Shown in pieces: positions 10,001 to 19,518 of a stretch of DNA of 64,000 bases (the stretch's first letter is position 1; each line of letters starts with the position of its first letter). The DNA is from Brachionus koreanus (Eukaryota; Rotifera; Eurotatoria; Ploima; Brachionidae): assembly GCA_016987375.1 (NCBI GenBank), contig PJRA01000011.1, forward strand, positions 909,479 through 973,478, written 5' to 3'. The position numbers were made by a program, and so were the translations under genes. The notes under the pieces were generated by a model. The model was not told the origin of the DNA. It worked only from the letters and a program-made list of their open reading frames with translations, and searched no databases.

Positions 10001-13000
10001 TTGTTTTTGCCAGAACCAGAACTATCTGTTTGTAGTATTGATTAAAAATTAGTATAAAATTCTATTGTAATTTAAGGACCATTAGCTTGATACCACGACC
10101 ATTATTATTTTTTACTTTTACTTGTGCAAAAGTAAAAAATAAGTCATTTTAAAGTCTTTTAAAAGTCAAGTCAGTGATTTGACTTCCAAAAAATTTCAAT
10201 GATTTGACTTGACTTTGACTTTATGACTTTTGAACAACAACTCTGCTTGATACAAATAGAAGTAGTAGTAATAGATTAACACTAGGAGCACCAAGCACTT
10301 TTTTATGTTTTTTTAATTCAAAAATATTTAAAAAAAACTAAAATAATTTTATAAATTAATGTCATTTTTTAAAGAAAATTTTGAAATCTACACAATTCAA
10401 AAAAGATATATTTATATTGTGCTTCTAGTGTTAAACTGCAGCTTAGAAATTATCTAAGAATAGCTCTAAAGAGTTGCAGCAATCGCTTCTTTTTGTTTTT
10501 GTTTCACCATCCAACCATCAAGCTTCGTTTTGAAACTATTTAGGTTCTTTGCATTTACTAGATCTTCCTGGAGCTTATTCCATCCATTCACGACTCTATT
10601 CTTTTATTGAATTCAATTTGTTCATAATTGTTTACCAAATTGTACATCTAAATTAGATCACCTCTTAATCTTCTTCTATTCAAGTTAGTTAAATGTGGCC
10701 TATAATAAACGTTGTTGATAATCCAAGTCATGCAGTTCTGGAATCAATTTTTTTGCTCTTCGTTGAGCTCTGTCAAGCTCATTATGTCTTTTTTTTCTAA
10801 TTAAACAGAGAATAAAATTCCTTAGTTATGATTCGAGCTAGATTGTTTTCTTATGAAGAAATGTATTCATTTTTTTTAGATTATTTATCGACTCAACATT
10901 TTCTATATTCTTTGATTAAATAAGGATGACTAACTTGAATCAACACAATCAATTTGAAATTTTAATATACTAAAGGAAATCTTAAGTTTTATTTTAAAAT
11001 AAATTAAAGTTGGATTGTAAAATAAAAATATTTATTTAAAATTTACAGTGGTGTTATAATAATTGATTTATTCGTAAAATTTGGTAAATTTACGCATACT
11101 TGCCTTTGTAAATTTTTGTAAAATTAAAATCGGCAAAAAAAAACTGAAAATTTGATGAACTATTTTAATTTTTTTTAATTTTTCTATTCTAACTAATAAA
11201 ATATAACAAAATTCTTTCAAAAAAAATTTACGAAAATTTACGAAAAATGATTTGAATTAATGGTTTTATATATACACATATTTAAAAGTTTGACCAATCT
11301 CTGTCTTTTTCTGTCTCGTATATTTTTCATGAACTTGGATAATAAATTGATATGCTAATAGATTTAAATTTTGTTTACATTAAAAAGTTAGGAATATAAG
11401 TAAATTTTCGTAAATTTTTTTTGAAAGAATTTTGTTATATTCTATTAGTTAAAATAGGAAAAATTAAAAAAAAAATTTAAATAATATTAAATATATACTA
11501 TTAATATATAATTAAATGAATAAATTATATATTAATATATTTTAATAATTTAATTTATATAAATAATAATTAAAATAATTAAATGAATAATAATTAAATC
11601 ATTAAATTCTCTGTTTTTTTGACGATTTTAATTTCTACTTAAATTTAGGTGATTTTACCAAAAATTACAAAAGATAAATTTACGTAAAAATCAGTTATGG
11701 TAACACGACTGTAAGTCTAAATAAATTATTTTTTTTTAAATTCGATCTGAATAAGTCTTTTATTTATAACTTTAAAAATTTAATATTGGAATTAAAAAAT
11801 TGATGTTATTTGTATTTATTCAATTTTACTATAAAAGCATATTTTTAAATTAAAGTGGAACAAACGAAGAAAATAAAAATAATAATATTATTAATAATGG
11901 TTTTGACTTTTTGATTAATTCAGTTTGGTCATGTATTCTTTCTAAGCTTGAGTACAACATGAGTTCCATATTTTCAGCATCTGACGCCGATTTATTTCAT
12001 CAAAACTTCAAAAAATCATTTGACTTTGTCGCAAAATTCGAGGCTAAATGCATTAAAATTGACAAAAATTTTCTCAGCAACTTCAATCAATCTCAATCTT
12101 TTAAATATTTCACCAAAAAATGGCCAATACAAGTCTACTATCAGATCAGATTTCAAGAAATAGTCTATCATTTCGAGTCGGATCTGATAAAATACTCTTA
12201 TCCGAACCCGGACAAATCAGACAATCTTTGCTTGAACATAACTGATTGTCTATTAAAAAAACTTGACTTTATTTGGTCCGAACAGCAGTGTTTTCTAAAA
12301 TGTCTTCTTCCCCAATTTTGGAAGCTCAATCTTCAAATTATCAATCGATACAGTAGCTTTTTTAATTGTCTGATACGTTCCAAGATTGAACAGTTGGAAA
12401 AAGTTGATAGCCTAGTAGATCTTAGCAGCGATTTGGACATCAGCTTTAATGTACTAAACGATTTGAATCAATTATATGAGTTCAAACTGCCTAATGTATT
12501 TGATGGTGTGATCGCACCAGTTATCAGAACTTGTTCTCAAAACGTGCCCATTAGTTCATTAAAAGAAGCTTTTAATTTTTCAATTCAAATGCTAAAAGAA
12601 TCTGAAGTATTCTTAATTGATTTTGTGTCCAAGACCATTATTCAGAAGTGCTTGGCTCAATTGAAACTAGCAAATGACATACCAAGGTTGTATAGACGAA
12701 CAAATCGCCAAAGACCAGAAAGTTCACTGCCTTATGTCAAAAATGCCGTGGATTCAATACAGACTTTCAGAGACACATATTCTGGTGAAGATAAAAGTGC
12801 AGAACAGAATAACATTGTCAAAAAATGTGTCCTAAATATTGTGGACTCTGTCTGTATTAGCTATCAGTCTATAGCAAGTGATCTTCTCGAGTCTGTGCGC
12901 AAAATGGAAGACAGCTTGAAACGACTTCAGCGAGTTACTCAAAGGAACAAGTCGATCAACAGTTCGAATAATTCGAGTGTGATTACCGATGATGATAAGA

Positions 13001-13179
13001 TCCGTTTTCAAATTTATTTAGATATTGTTGAGTTCGGTAGAATTTTAGACTCTGAATTCGAGTTTAAGGGCGATAGTAATTACGATTCATTATTTAAGTT
13101 AGTTGAGCAATATGCAATTTTAAAACAAGATAATAATTCCGCTCAAACAGCAATTGATGAAGAAAATGAATTCAATTGA
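7049..13179 (+). CDS. COG2: Conserved oligomeric Golgi complex subunit 2 (4 exons)
   Basis: Exons: 7049-7132, 7183-7571, 7620-8048 and 11856-13179, joined at GTAAG/AG or GTAATT/AG sites with the frame kept, giving 741 residues (vertebrate COG2 is about 738). Diagnostic stretches are CFPKDVFYA, NFDVDAFVSHYKKEY, LINKDYPDFVNLSTNLVDLEK near the N-terminus, GFDFLINSVW, KKWPIQVYYQIRFQEI, DIPRLYRRTNR and VRKMEDSLKRLQR. COG2 is a lobe A subunit of the COG tether that holds intra-Golgi retrograde vesicles at the cis-Golgi membrane. The N-terminal region is helical, as in other CATCHR tethers. Introns 1 and 2 are about 50 bp, but intron 3 is 3807 bp and packed with transposon remains. A polyadenylation signal follows at 13243. 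The start at 7049 is the first ATG that keeps the conserved N-terminal motif. Confidence 0.93.
8506..8721. mobile_element. piggyBac-like MITE in COG2 intron 3
   Basis: Terminal inverted repeats of at least 16 bp, GCACTCAAAGGACCGGC on the left and its near-complement GCCGGTCCTTTGAGTGT on the right, enclose 216 bases without coding potential. It is flanked by TTAG on the left and TTAA on the right, a slightly decayed TTAA target duplication. The ends (CACT plus A/T-rich) resemble the other TTAA-flanked elements in this window. Confidence 0.65.
8835..9680 (-). pseudogene. Degenerate mariner transposase, copy A
   Basis: Read on the minus strand, fragments of a mariner transposase are recognisable through several stops and frameshifts. 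A segment near 9035-9120 reads like the DNARTHTARQT block of the catalytic domain, and 8839-9033 reads like the C-terminal block that ends in NYSLIEG. The 5' non-coding end (about 9600-9680, with ATCCAATCTTTTAAAAAACG on the plus strand) is shared with the copies at 16600-17110 and 50500-51310. It lies in COG2 intron 3 in antisense orientation and is not functional. Confidence 0.7.
10255..10800 (-). mobile_element. CR1/L2-type LINE 3' fragment
   Basis: On the minus strand, 10800 to about 10460 reads as the end of a LINE ORF2 with damage: RRRLRGDLI, MYNLVNNYEQIEFNKRI, EWNKLQEDLVNAKNLNSFK and KTKLDGWM. It is followed by two small hairpins (CTTAGA/TCTAAG and CTCT/AGAG) and a (TAC)n tail, seen as GTAGTAGTA at about 10262-10271. 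The tail is split from the hairpins by a 151-bp TTAA-flanked MITE. 5'-truncated and dead. Confidence 0.75.
10280..10430. mobile_element. piggyBac-like MITE nested in a LINE
   Basis: Flanked by perfect TTAA on both sides (10276-10279 and 10431-10434). The ends are CACTAGGAGCACCAAGC and, on the other strand, CACTAGAAGCACAAT. It is 151 bases long without coding potential. It interrupts the 3' tail of the minus-strand LINE at 10255-10800, so it inserted after that LINE. Confidence 0.75.
11046..11711. mobile_element. Tc1/mariner-type foldback element in COG2 intron 3
   Basis: Flanked by TA at 11044-11045 and 11712-11713. The outer ends match as inverted repeats (CAGTGGTGTTA on the left, CAGTCGTGTTAC read inward from the right), extending with mismatches to about 36 bases ending CGTAAA. 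A second, inner pair of about 70-bp near-perfect inverted arms lies at about 11174-11242 and 11399-11470. There is no coding region. The TA flank and CAGT-type termini fit a non-autonomous Tc1-like element. Confidence 0.65.
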
Positions 13180-13242
13180 ATTTAGTTCATTTAAGAATTT
13201 AATTTTTTATTTAGATTTTTTTTTTAAGTTTTTAATTTATTG

Positions 13243-13248
13243 AATAAA
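13243..13248 (+). terminator. Polyadenylation signal of COG2
   Basis: AATAAA 64 bases after the COG2 stop codon. Confidence 0.6.
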
Positions 13249-13419
13249 AATAAATTGTCTAAAATTTTTTATTTGATCATTTTGTTATCTTTATTAGGAA
13301 GTATGGCAATTAAACCTTTTGATAAGTTTTGGCATTTACGCAATATGGGAACAAATATTCACATATTTTTATTTACATAACTCTTTTATATAATGTTCAC
13401 CTAATTTTTGTCTTCATTT

Positions 13420-14264
13420 ACAACCAGAACCAGCTAGCACTGATCTCGATATTGACACTGAAGTTCCAAGCCAAGAAGAAATAGAAACTGCTATAACGAC
13501 TCTATAAAAATAGAGATGCCCCCGGTATTGACGGGATAACGGCAGAAATGTTGAAAGTTGATGGGAGGATCACAATAGGAGTACTACACGATCTCTTCAG
13601 CAGAATATGGCGACAAGAAATTATACCAGAGGACAGGTCAAAAAGACTGATAGTCAAACTTTCAAAGAAAGGCAACAAAATGATCTGTGATAATTGGAGA
13701 GGAATAACACTGCTACCAATAGCAAGCAAGGCGTTCTGCAGCATAATTTTGGAAAGAATCAGAAACTCTTTGGATGCTACTCTTAGAGAAGAACAAGCAG
13801 GATTTAGACGAGGGAGAGGATGCATAGACCAGATATTTGCACTTAGGAACATCATTGAGCAAAGTATCGAATGGAACAGCCCCTTGTATCTTAACTTCAT
13901 TGACTTCAAAAAAGCCTTTGACAGCATACACAGAGAAACCCTGTGGGCCAAACTAAGATCATATGGCTTATCACAGAAAATAGTTAACTTGATAAAACTC
14001 TTCTACCAGAAATTCGAGTGTAGTGTGATTCTGGAAAAAGGGCATTCTGAAAGCTTCAAAGTCTGCGTTCTCTCTCCGACACTATTCCTAATACTGATTG
14101 ATTATGTAATGAAGAAAACAACTGTCAGTGCCAGAGGTATACAATGGGGGTTAACAACCAAGCTTGAAGACTTAGACTTTGCGGATGATTTGGTGTTAAT
14201 ATCTAGTACAGAAGAACATATGCATATGAAAACACAAGATTTGGCGAACAACGCTAAACCAACT
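13420..14264 (+). pseudogene. Non-LTR retrotransposon reverse transcriptase, defective
   Basis: A LINE-type reverse transcriptase is clear: APGIDGITAEMLK at about 13516-13560, NWRGITLLPIASKAFCSIIL, EEQAGFRRGRGCIDQI, LNFIDFKKAFDSIHRETLW, and the catalytic box DFADDLVLIS near 14175-14210. A frameshift at about 13500-13507 separates it from an upstream block that ends EIETAITTL. The loop normally reading TGVRQGC before LSP is deleted (about 14060). The reading frame then runs into the assembly gap at 14265. Domain order and motifs support a LINE; I cannot fix the clade. The element is dead because a conserved RT motif is missing. Confidence 0.85.
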
Positions 14265-14920
14265 NNNNNNNNNNNNNNNNNNNNNNNNNNNNNNNNNNNN
14301 NNNNNNNNNNNNNNNNNNNNNNNNNNNNNNNNNNNNNNNNNNNNNNNNNNNNNNNNNNNNNNNNNNNNNNNNNNNNNNNNNNNNNNNNNNNNNNNNNNNN
14401 NNNNNNNNNNNNNNNNNNNNNNNNNNNNNNNNNNNNNNNNNNNNNNNNNNNNNNNNNNNNNNNNNNNNNNNNNNNNNNNNNNNNNNNNNNNNNNNNNNNN
14501 NNNNNNNNNNNNNNNNNNNNNNNNNNNNNNNNNNNNNNNNNNNNNNNNNNNNNNNNNNNNNNNNNNNNNNNNNNNNNNNNNNNNNNNNNNNNNNNNNNNN
14601 NNNNNNNNNNNNNNNNNNNNNNNNNNNNNNNNNNNNNNNNNNNNNNNNNNNNNNNNNNNNNNNNNNNNNNNNNNNNNNNNNNNNNNNNNNNNNNNNNNNN
14701 NNNNNNNNNNNNNNNNNNNNNNNNNNNNNNNNNNNNNNNNNNNNNNNNNNNNNNNNNNNNNNNNNNNNNNNNNNNNNNNNNNNNNNNNNNNNNNNNNNNN
14801 NNNNNNNNNNNNNNNNNNNNNNNNNNNNNNNNNNNNNNNNNNNNNNNNNNNNNNNNNNNNNNNNNNNNNNNNNNNNNNNNNNNNNNNNNNNNNNNNNNNN
14901 NNNNNNNNNNNNNNNNNNNN
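14265..14920. other. Assembly gap (656 N)
   Basis: A run of 656 undetermined bases. It lies between LINE relics of the same family in opposite orientation, so it may cover more of a repeat that did not assemble. Confidence 1.
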
Positions 14921-14989
14921 TTACTTAAAAATTATATTTTAAAAAAATAAAAATGCAAAATATGAAATCGAACCCAAAGAAAAATAATT

Positions 14990-15240
14990 AATTTATCGTT
15001 TCCAAGAAAAAGGAATCCTGACAAAAAACAATTGTTATTTTTGTGATCATAGTTTATCGTTAGCTGCACGTAAACGAAATAAGGAAGGAAGAGTAATCCC
15101 ATCATTTATATGTAAAAAATGTTATAATTTCAAAGTTTTTTTCGTTTTTCTTAAAAATCAAAATCTCAGTAATGTAAAACAAGTTGCTTTATTGTTGGAA
15201 AAATCTTCATATTCAGTACCTATCAGTTCTGATAGGTCTG
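14990..15240 (+). pseudogene. Relic with a CxxC...CxxC zinc-binding motif
   Basis: One frame can be read for about 70 codons: it starts near FQEKGILTKNN, has CYFCDHSLSLAARKR, then SFICKKC, then FLKNQNLSNVKQVALLLEKS, and ends near 15240 with a stop. The spacing of the two CxxC pairs and the following helix recall the N-terminal zinc finger of ISXO2/Merlin-type transposases, but I am not sure. No start codon or catalytic domain is present, so it is a fragment. Confidence 0.35.
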
Positions 15241-15399
15241 TTTAATTTGTAATTTGGAATTGAAAAGTTTGTAAAAATGAACGGGGTTTAACAGCTCATA
15301 TTTCAAGATCACATTACAATAGTAAAAAAAAATAAATAATTCAAAATTTTTATTTTTATTGACTAATTGATTACTAATAAAAACTCACACATTATATAA

Positions 15400-15515
15400 T
15401 GTTCTATTATTGCGTATATGCCCCAGTTTTCTGGTATGATTTCTTGCCACCATATCTCGTTGAAGAGATCTTGCAATATCCCTATTTTGATCATACCGTC
15501 AATTTTCAGCAAAAT
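15400..15515 (-). pseudogene. Short LINE reverse transcriptase relic
   Basis: On the minus strand this reads LKIDGMIKIGILQDLFNEI then WWQEIIPENW, which matches block by block the start of the reverse transcriptase at 13548 on the plus strand (LKVDGRITIGVLHDLFSRI, WRQEIIPED). So it is an inverted relative of the same LINE family on the other side of the assembly gap. Confidence 0.75.
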
Positions 15516-15836
15516 ACTTTTTTTTAAAAAATTCAGGTTTTTATAAACATAAAAATCAATGTTATATTATTATATTTCAATCTGACCTTGGGATTTATTT
15601 TTAGTTAATTAAATAAAATAAATCTATAAATACCATTTTTATGTAACTTATGGTTTTCTTCGGCTGTTTAAGCATATACGCTCAAAGAAGCGTAGAAAAT
15701 TACCATATTAGTTTTTGACAGACGATGTCTTTTGGAAATGAATAATTAAGTAAGACTAATTGGGACGATTATTCCTAATTTAATTGTTTTGATGTAATAT
15801 CTAATTTCGGAAAATTGTAGAAAAAATTAAAATTAA

Positions 15837-16052
15837 CACTAGAACAACCCAAGGGGTTTTTTAGACTCCTATTTGAAAAATTGAAACTTTGATTTTTTCA
15901 CATTTAAATAAAATTTTTAAAAATGATTTTTATTAACTGAAAATCTTGTTTGGAATTCTATAAGAAATATATAAATTTTCAAGTAAAATGTTTAATTTAT
16001 CTTTACAACTTTATTTGAAATTTTTATGTGGAATCAGCCGTGCGTTCTAGTG
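15837..16052 (+). mobile_element. piggyBac-like MITE
   Basis: Perfect TTAA on both sides (15833-15836 and 16053-16056). Ends are CACTAGAACAACCC and, reading inward from the right, CACTAGAACGCACGG. It is 216 bases long. It is a full-length homologue, in inverse orientation, of the element at 21707-21924: both share TTTTTTAGACT and GAAAAATTGAAAC near one end and CTGATT...CATAAA near the other. Confidence 0.8.
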
Positions 16053-16161
16053 TTAAATTTCACATTCCAATCACATTTATTTTGATCAACTGACAGTTAG
16101 CAGACTAATACATGAGTCTGTTTTTACATTTATTTTAATTTATTTGAACAAAAGACCGCAA

Positions 16162-16233
16162 GGGCTGATGGTCTAGTGGTATGATTCTCGCTTCGGGTGC
16201 GAGAGGCTCCGGGTTCGATTCCCGGTCAGCCCC
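16162..16233 (+). tRNA. tRNA-Pro(CGG)
   Basis: 72 nt with a good cloverleaf: acceptor GGGCTGA/TCAGCCC, anticodon stem CTCGC/GCGAG with loop TTCGGGT (anticodon CGG), and T-arm CCGGG-TTCGATT-CCCGG. A run of seven T follows within three bases of the end and serves as a Pol III terminator. CCA is not encoded. Confidence 0.95.
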
Positions 16234-16300
16234 GATTTTTTTACAAAGCTAATGTTTTTCTTTTTTGTTAAAAATTTTGGAATTTTTTTGAAAAAAAATC

Positions 16301-16372
16301 GGGGCTGACCGGGAATCGAACCCGGAGCCTCTCGCACCCGAAGCGAGAATCATACCACTAGACCATCAGCCC
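16301..16372 (-). tRNA. tRNA-Pro(CGG)
   Basis: Identical to the tRNA at 16162-16233 but on the minus strand, 67 bases away. A T run on the minus strand follows it. The two form a large perfect inverted repeat with their 3' ends facing each other. Confidence 0.95.
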
Positions 16373-16599
16373 ACGTTTAAAAAATTAATCTGAAAATATG
16401 CCAATTTCTGACATCTGAATGTTTTAATTATTCACTATTTCAAAAATTAAATCATAATATATAAATTGAAAATTGTTTTTCTATATTAAAAATTTTAATT
16501 AATGTAAAATTTCAAAAAAAATATTTTGGGAAGGAAAAAATTTTTTCATCTTTGAATTTATAAATAAAATAAAAAACAATAGTTAACTAATCTTCAAAA

Positions 16600-17110
16600 T
16601 TCTTCAGCCATCTATCTGAGAGTCAGAGAGTATTTCAAATCCTTTCATGTACTATTTTCAGCTCTTCTTTTTTTGTTATTGTTTATCTAGCTGTATGAGT
16701 TCTAGCGTTATCTTGAAGAAACAAACTACCTATTCGGTTGACCAAAAAAGGACATTTTTCTTGAAGTTAAGCATAGATTCTGCATTCATAGTTGAAAACA
16801 AGTCTGAAACCAGCTGAAAGTGAAATACTACTTGGATATAGCATCAAATAAACAACATCACTTTTTTTATCAAGGCTTCCTTTTTTCATGACTGTTTGAG
16901 ATGGATCCAACCCTTGATTTTTTTTATCATAATTTCGAAAATAGGTTCACTTTTCATCAAAATTCATAATCCATCTGAAAAGATAATTTAAGAAATTTCT
17001 TAAAAATTTTAATTCTTTTTTTTTTAAATATAAAATGACATAAATTTTTTAGAATTACAAAGATGCCAAAATGAAAAGCATCCAATCTTTTAAAAATAGC
17101 AAAATTTTAT
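16600..17110 (-). pseudogene. Degenerate mariner transposase, copy B
   Basis: Minus-strand fragments match the middle of a mariner transposase: a block near 16890-16920 reads like GLDPSQTVMKKGSLDKKSD, then YPSSISLSAGF, CPFLVNRIGSLFLQDNART and HTARQTITK around 16670-16760. Nucleotide identity with copy A at 9055-9330 is obvious by eye (TTATCTAGCTGTATGAGTTC and following). Stops and shifts break the frame, and the N- and C-terminal parts are missing. Confidence 0.7.
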
Positions 17111-17278
17111 GACTCAATTTAACATTATTTCTATTATGATATCTATCTTTATAATCATATAATTTTATAATCATTGTAATTCTTTTTGAATACAGTCATA
17201 AACAAATTTAAAAATTAAAAATAAAAAACTAAGAAAATATGAAAAATTTTATTTTGGAATTTATTTAAGAAGAAAATC

Positions 17279-17350
17279 GGGGCTGACCGGGAATCGAACC
17301 CGGAGCCTCTCGCACCCGAAGCGAGAATCATACCACTAGACCATCAGCCC
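17279..17350 (-). tRNA. tRNA-Pro(CGG)
   Basis: Third identical copy of the tRNA-Pro(CGG) gene, with the same cloverleaf and anticodon as at 16162. On the minus strand it is followed by TTTT, interrupted by a C, so its terminator is weaker than in the other copies. Confidence 0.93.
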
Positions 17351-18456
17351 TCGCTTAAATGAACAAATTTTATTTTAGTTGAGCCATGAATTCATAAAAA
17401 TCACGATTAATCCTCTAAATTAAGTGCTATCAGGCGTTTTTTTGCTTTATAAATACCGATCGAGCACCTTTTTAATATTTTTATTCTCTCAAGTATTTTG
17501 GAATTAAAATCCACTTGTTCATCCACTATGCGTATCGACTCGTTATAATTATCAAATTCCGGCTTTAATAAATGCACGGTAATTTGATAGATAAAGAGGC
17601 TTAGAAAATTAATTAAAAATTTTAAATCTGTGTTCTTTAAAATTTAATATGTTATCTGAAACTTTAAGTATTCTAAATTACTTTAAATGCACAATAAAAT
17701 ATTTAATTATTTTCTCAAATTAAATTTGTTAGCAATTTTTATTCTTCCAATATTGTTCTTTTAACTTGATTTTTTTAATTTCAAAAATTTCTAAATAACA
17801 TTAAAATTATCATCACTCCTTTTAACAGGATTTTCTTAAAAAAACCAAAATCTACTGACTATTTTCAGATTAAAGGCAATATTAACACTTTTGATTCAAA
17901 AAAAGAGAAATAATATTTTTTCAAGTCAAAAAAAAGTTCAATTTTTTTATTTATTATTCTTATTTCTCATAAAAGGTCGAATTTTGAAGCTGAACGATAA
18001 AGCTGATTAAAAGCTTTAAAATTTTTTTGACTATATCATTAAAAATTTTGATATGAATTTTTTTATTTCATTAATTGATAAAATAATGATGGACCTAGAT
18101 GTGTTGAAAACTTGTTAAAAAATCAATTGAATTATTTTGACTGATTTGAATAAAACAACTTGTTTCCTTTGGAATTTTTTTATTCAATATATCTATGCTA
18201 AATCTTCCTCTCTATTTCTTTTTGAAATTTTTTATGCTTCCATTAAAACAAAAATGCATCTAAATCAAAATACTTAAATTTCATGTGTAATCTATTTTGT
18301 AACGTAGAACAATCAAAAAAAAAGGGCGAAATAAATATCCTTAAACATTTCATTTTATTAATTAGAATTTAATCTTTATTAACAAAAATTTAAACAAAAA
18401 AAAAACGTACAACGCGGAATTTTGAAAAGACTTTAAAAAAAAATAGAAAAAAAAAT
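17351..18456. other. Non-coding; SIX gene 3' flank
   Basis: AT-rich DNA with nothing recognisable. The part near 18365-18456 is probably the 3' UTR of the SIX gene on the minus strand; AATAAA on that strand is seen as TTTATT near 18373. Confidence 0.45.
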
Positions 18457-19518
18457 TCATAAAAAATTTCCCACTGGCATTTTAATTTGATTAGATCCAA
18501 TGTCTTCATTGAAGATACCCAGTCTGCTTCTTTTGGGCATATTGCCATAATAGGCCGAATTGTAGCTGAAACAATTGTTTACATTGGAGGACGAGTTGGA
18601 TGAAGATGAGGACGAAGTAGACAATGCTGGAGTAATAGTGTTGCAAGTAGCTCTGGATGTTGACCGGTCGCGTTGTCTTCTATTCTTGAACCAATTGCTA
18701 ACTTGTGTCAATGTAAGACCAGTGCGTTTGGCAAGGGCTCTCTTCTCATCCGGAGTCGGGTATCTATTCTGTCTGTAACAGTCTTTGAGCGCTTGTCTGC
18801 TCTTTTCTTTAAAGCAATAAATAGTCTCCTCTCCGTCCCAGATGGTTTTAGGCAGAGGAAATTTGCGCCTTATTCGATACTTGTCAACTGCGCCCAACGA
18901 TCTTCCTCGCACTTTTTGTGCCTCCATATAATGACCCTTATACCATATCACCTGTAAATCATTATGGTGACAAAAATCAAACTGATGATTTTCCAGCAAA
19001 GCGTACAACTCTTTGAATTTGCACTCTTCTAGCAAAAGAGCTGCCCGACACTTAAGTATACTGTCATGTCTGGACAAAAACTTGATTGTCTGCTCGTCAT
19101 TCAAATTGGCTTGATCAATGATGACACTTCCCTTTTGAACGTCTATGCTGAGCATGTTCAACAATGAGCGTACTTTTTTCAAATTGTTTATTTGCAGTAA
19201 TGCTTCTATTATACACTTGAGCTGCGTTAGACTAAATTGAACCACTTGTTGATCTTTTACTCTTAAATAGATGATAATGCCTGCGTCTTTGGATGCAAAC
19301 GAGTCGCTTGACTCGTCGTCTATGTGCAAGCTTTCATTTAGCTTTGATTTGGAGTCGTCATCGTTCGACTCTGTATCGTTTTGTAGAGAATAATTTTGAT
19401 AGTAAAACTGTGGCTGATGGTGATAAGTGGAAAATTGGCTAAACGAGTCGAACTGAGGCGGATATGTTTGATATACATTAGAAGAAGCAACGTTCGATAT
19501 TTGAGCATGATAATCCAT
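18457..19518 (-). CDS. SIX4/5-class homeobox transcription factor
   Basis: A single-exon 353-residue protein. Residues about 93-208 are the SIX domain ([53 protein letters not shown]). Residues about 225-285 are a SIX-type homeodomain beginning [18 protein letters not shown] and ending with the recognition helix [13 protein letters not shown]. The stretch [18 protein letters not shown] and [17 protein letters not shown] is closer to SIX4/5 (NALKELYKQNRYPSP) than to SIX1/2 or SIX3/6, by memory. The N-terminus is Gln/Tyr-rich and acidic; after the homeodomain is a Ser run (301-312). SIX proteins bind DNA with Eya cofactors and act in muscle, gonad and sensory development. The start is the first ATG after upstream stops. 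Expected location is the nucleus. Assignment to SIX4/5 rather than the family is moderately sure. Confidence 0.9.
   Translation of the reverse strand: MDYHAQISNVASSNVYQTYPPQFDSFSQFSTYHHQPQFYYQNYSLQNDTESNDDDSKSKLNESLHIDDESSDSFASKDAGIIIYLRVKDQQVVQFSLTQLKCIIEALLQINNLKKVRSLLNMLSIDVQKGSVIIDQANLNDEQTIKFLSRHDSILKCRAALLLEECKFKELYALLENHQFDFCHHNDLQVIWYKGHYMEAQKVRGRSLGAVDKYRIRRKFPLPKTIWDGEETIYCFKEKSRQALKDCYRQNRYPTPDEKRALAKRTGLTLTQVSNWFKNRRQRDRSTSRATCNTITPALSTSSSSSSNSSSNVNNCFSYNSAYYGNMPKRSRLGIFNEDIGSNQIKMPVGNFL

Noticed and set aside
10100..10230. Repeated TGACTT/AAGTCA motifs and a 13-bp hairpin
   Set aside because: Looks like a decayed repeat tail, but no ends, duplication or second copy in the window were found, so no call was made.
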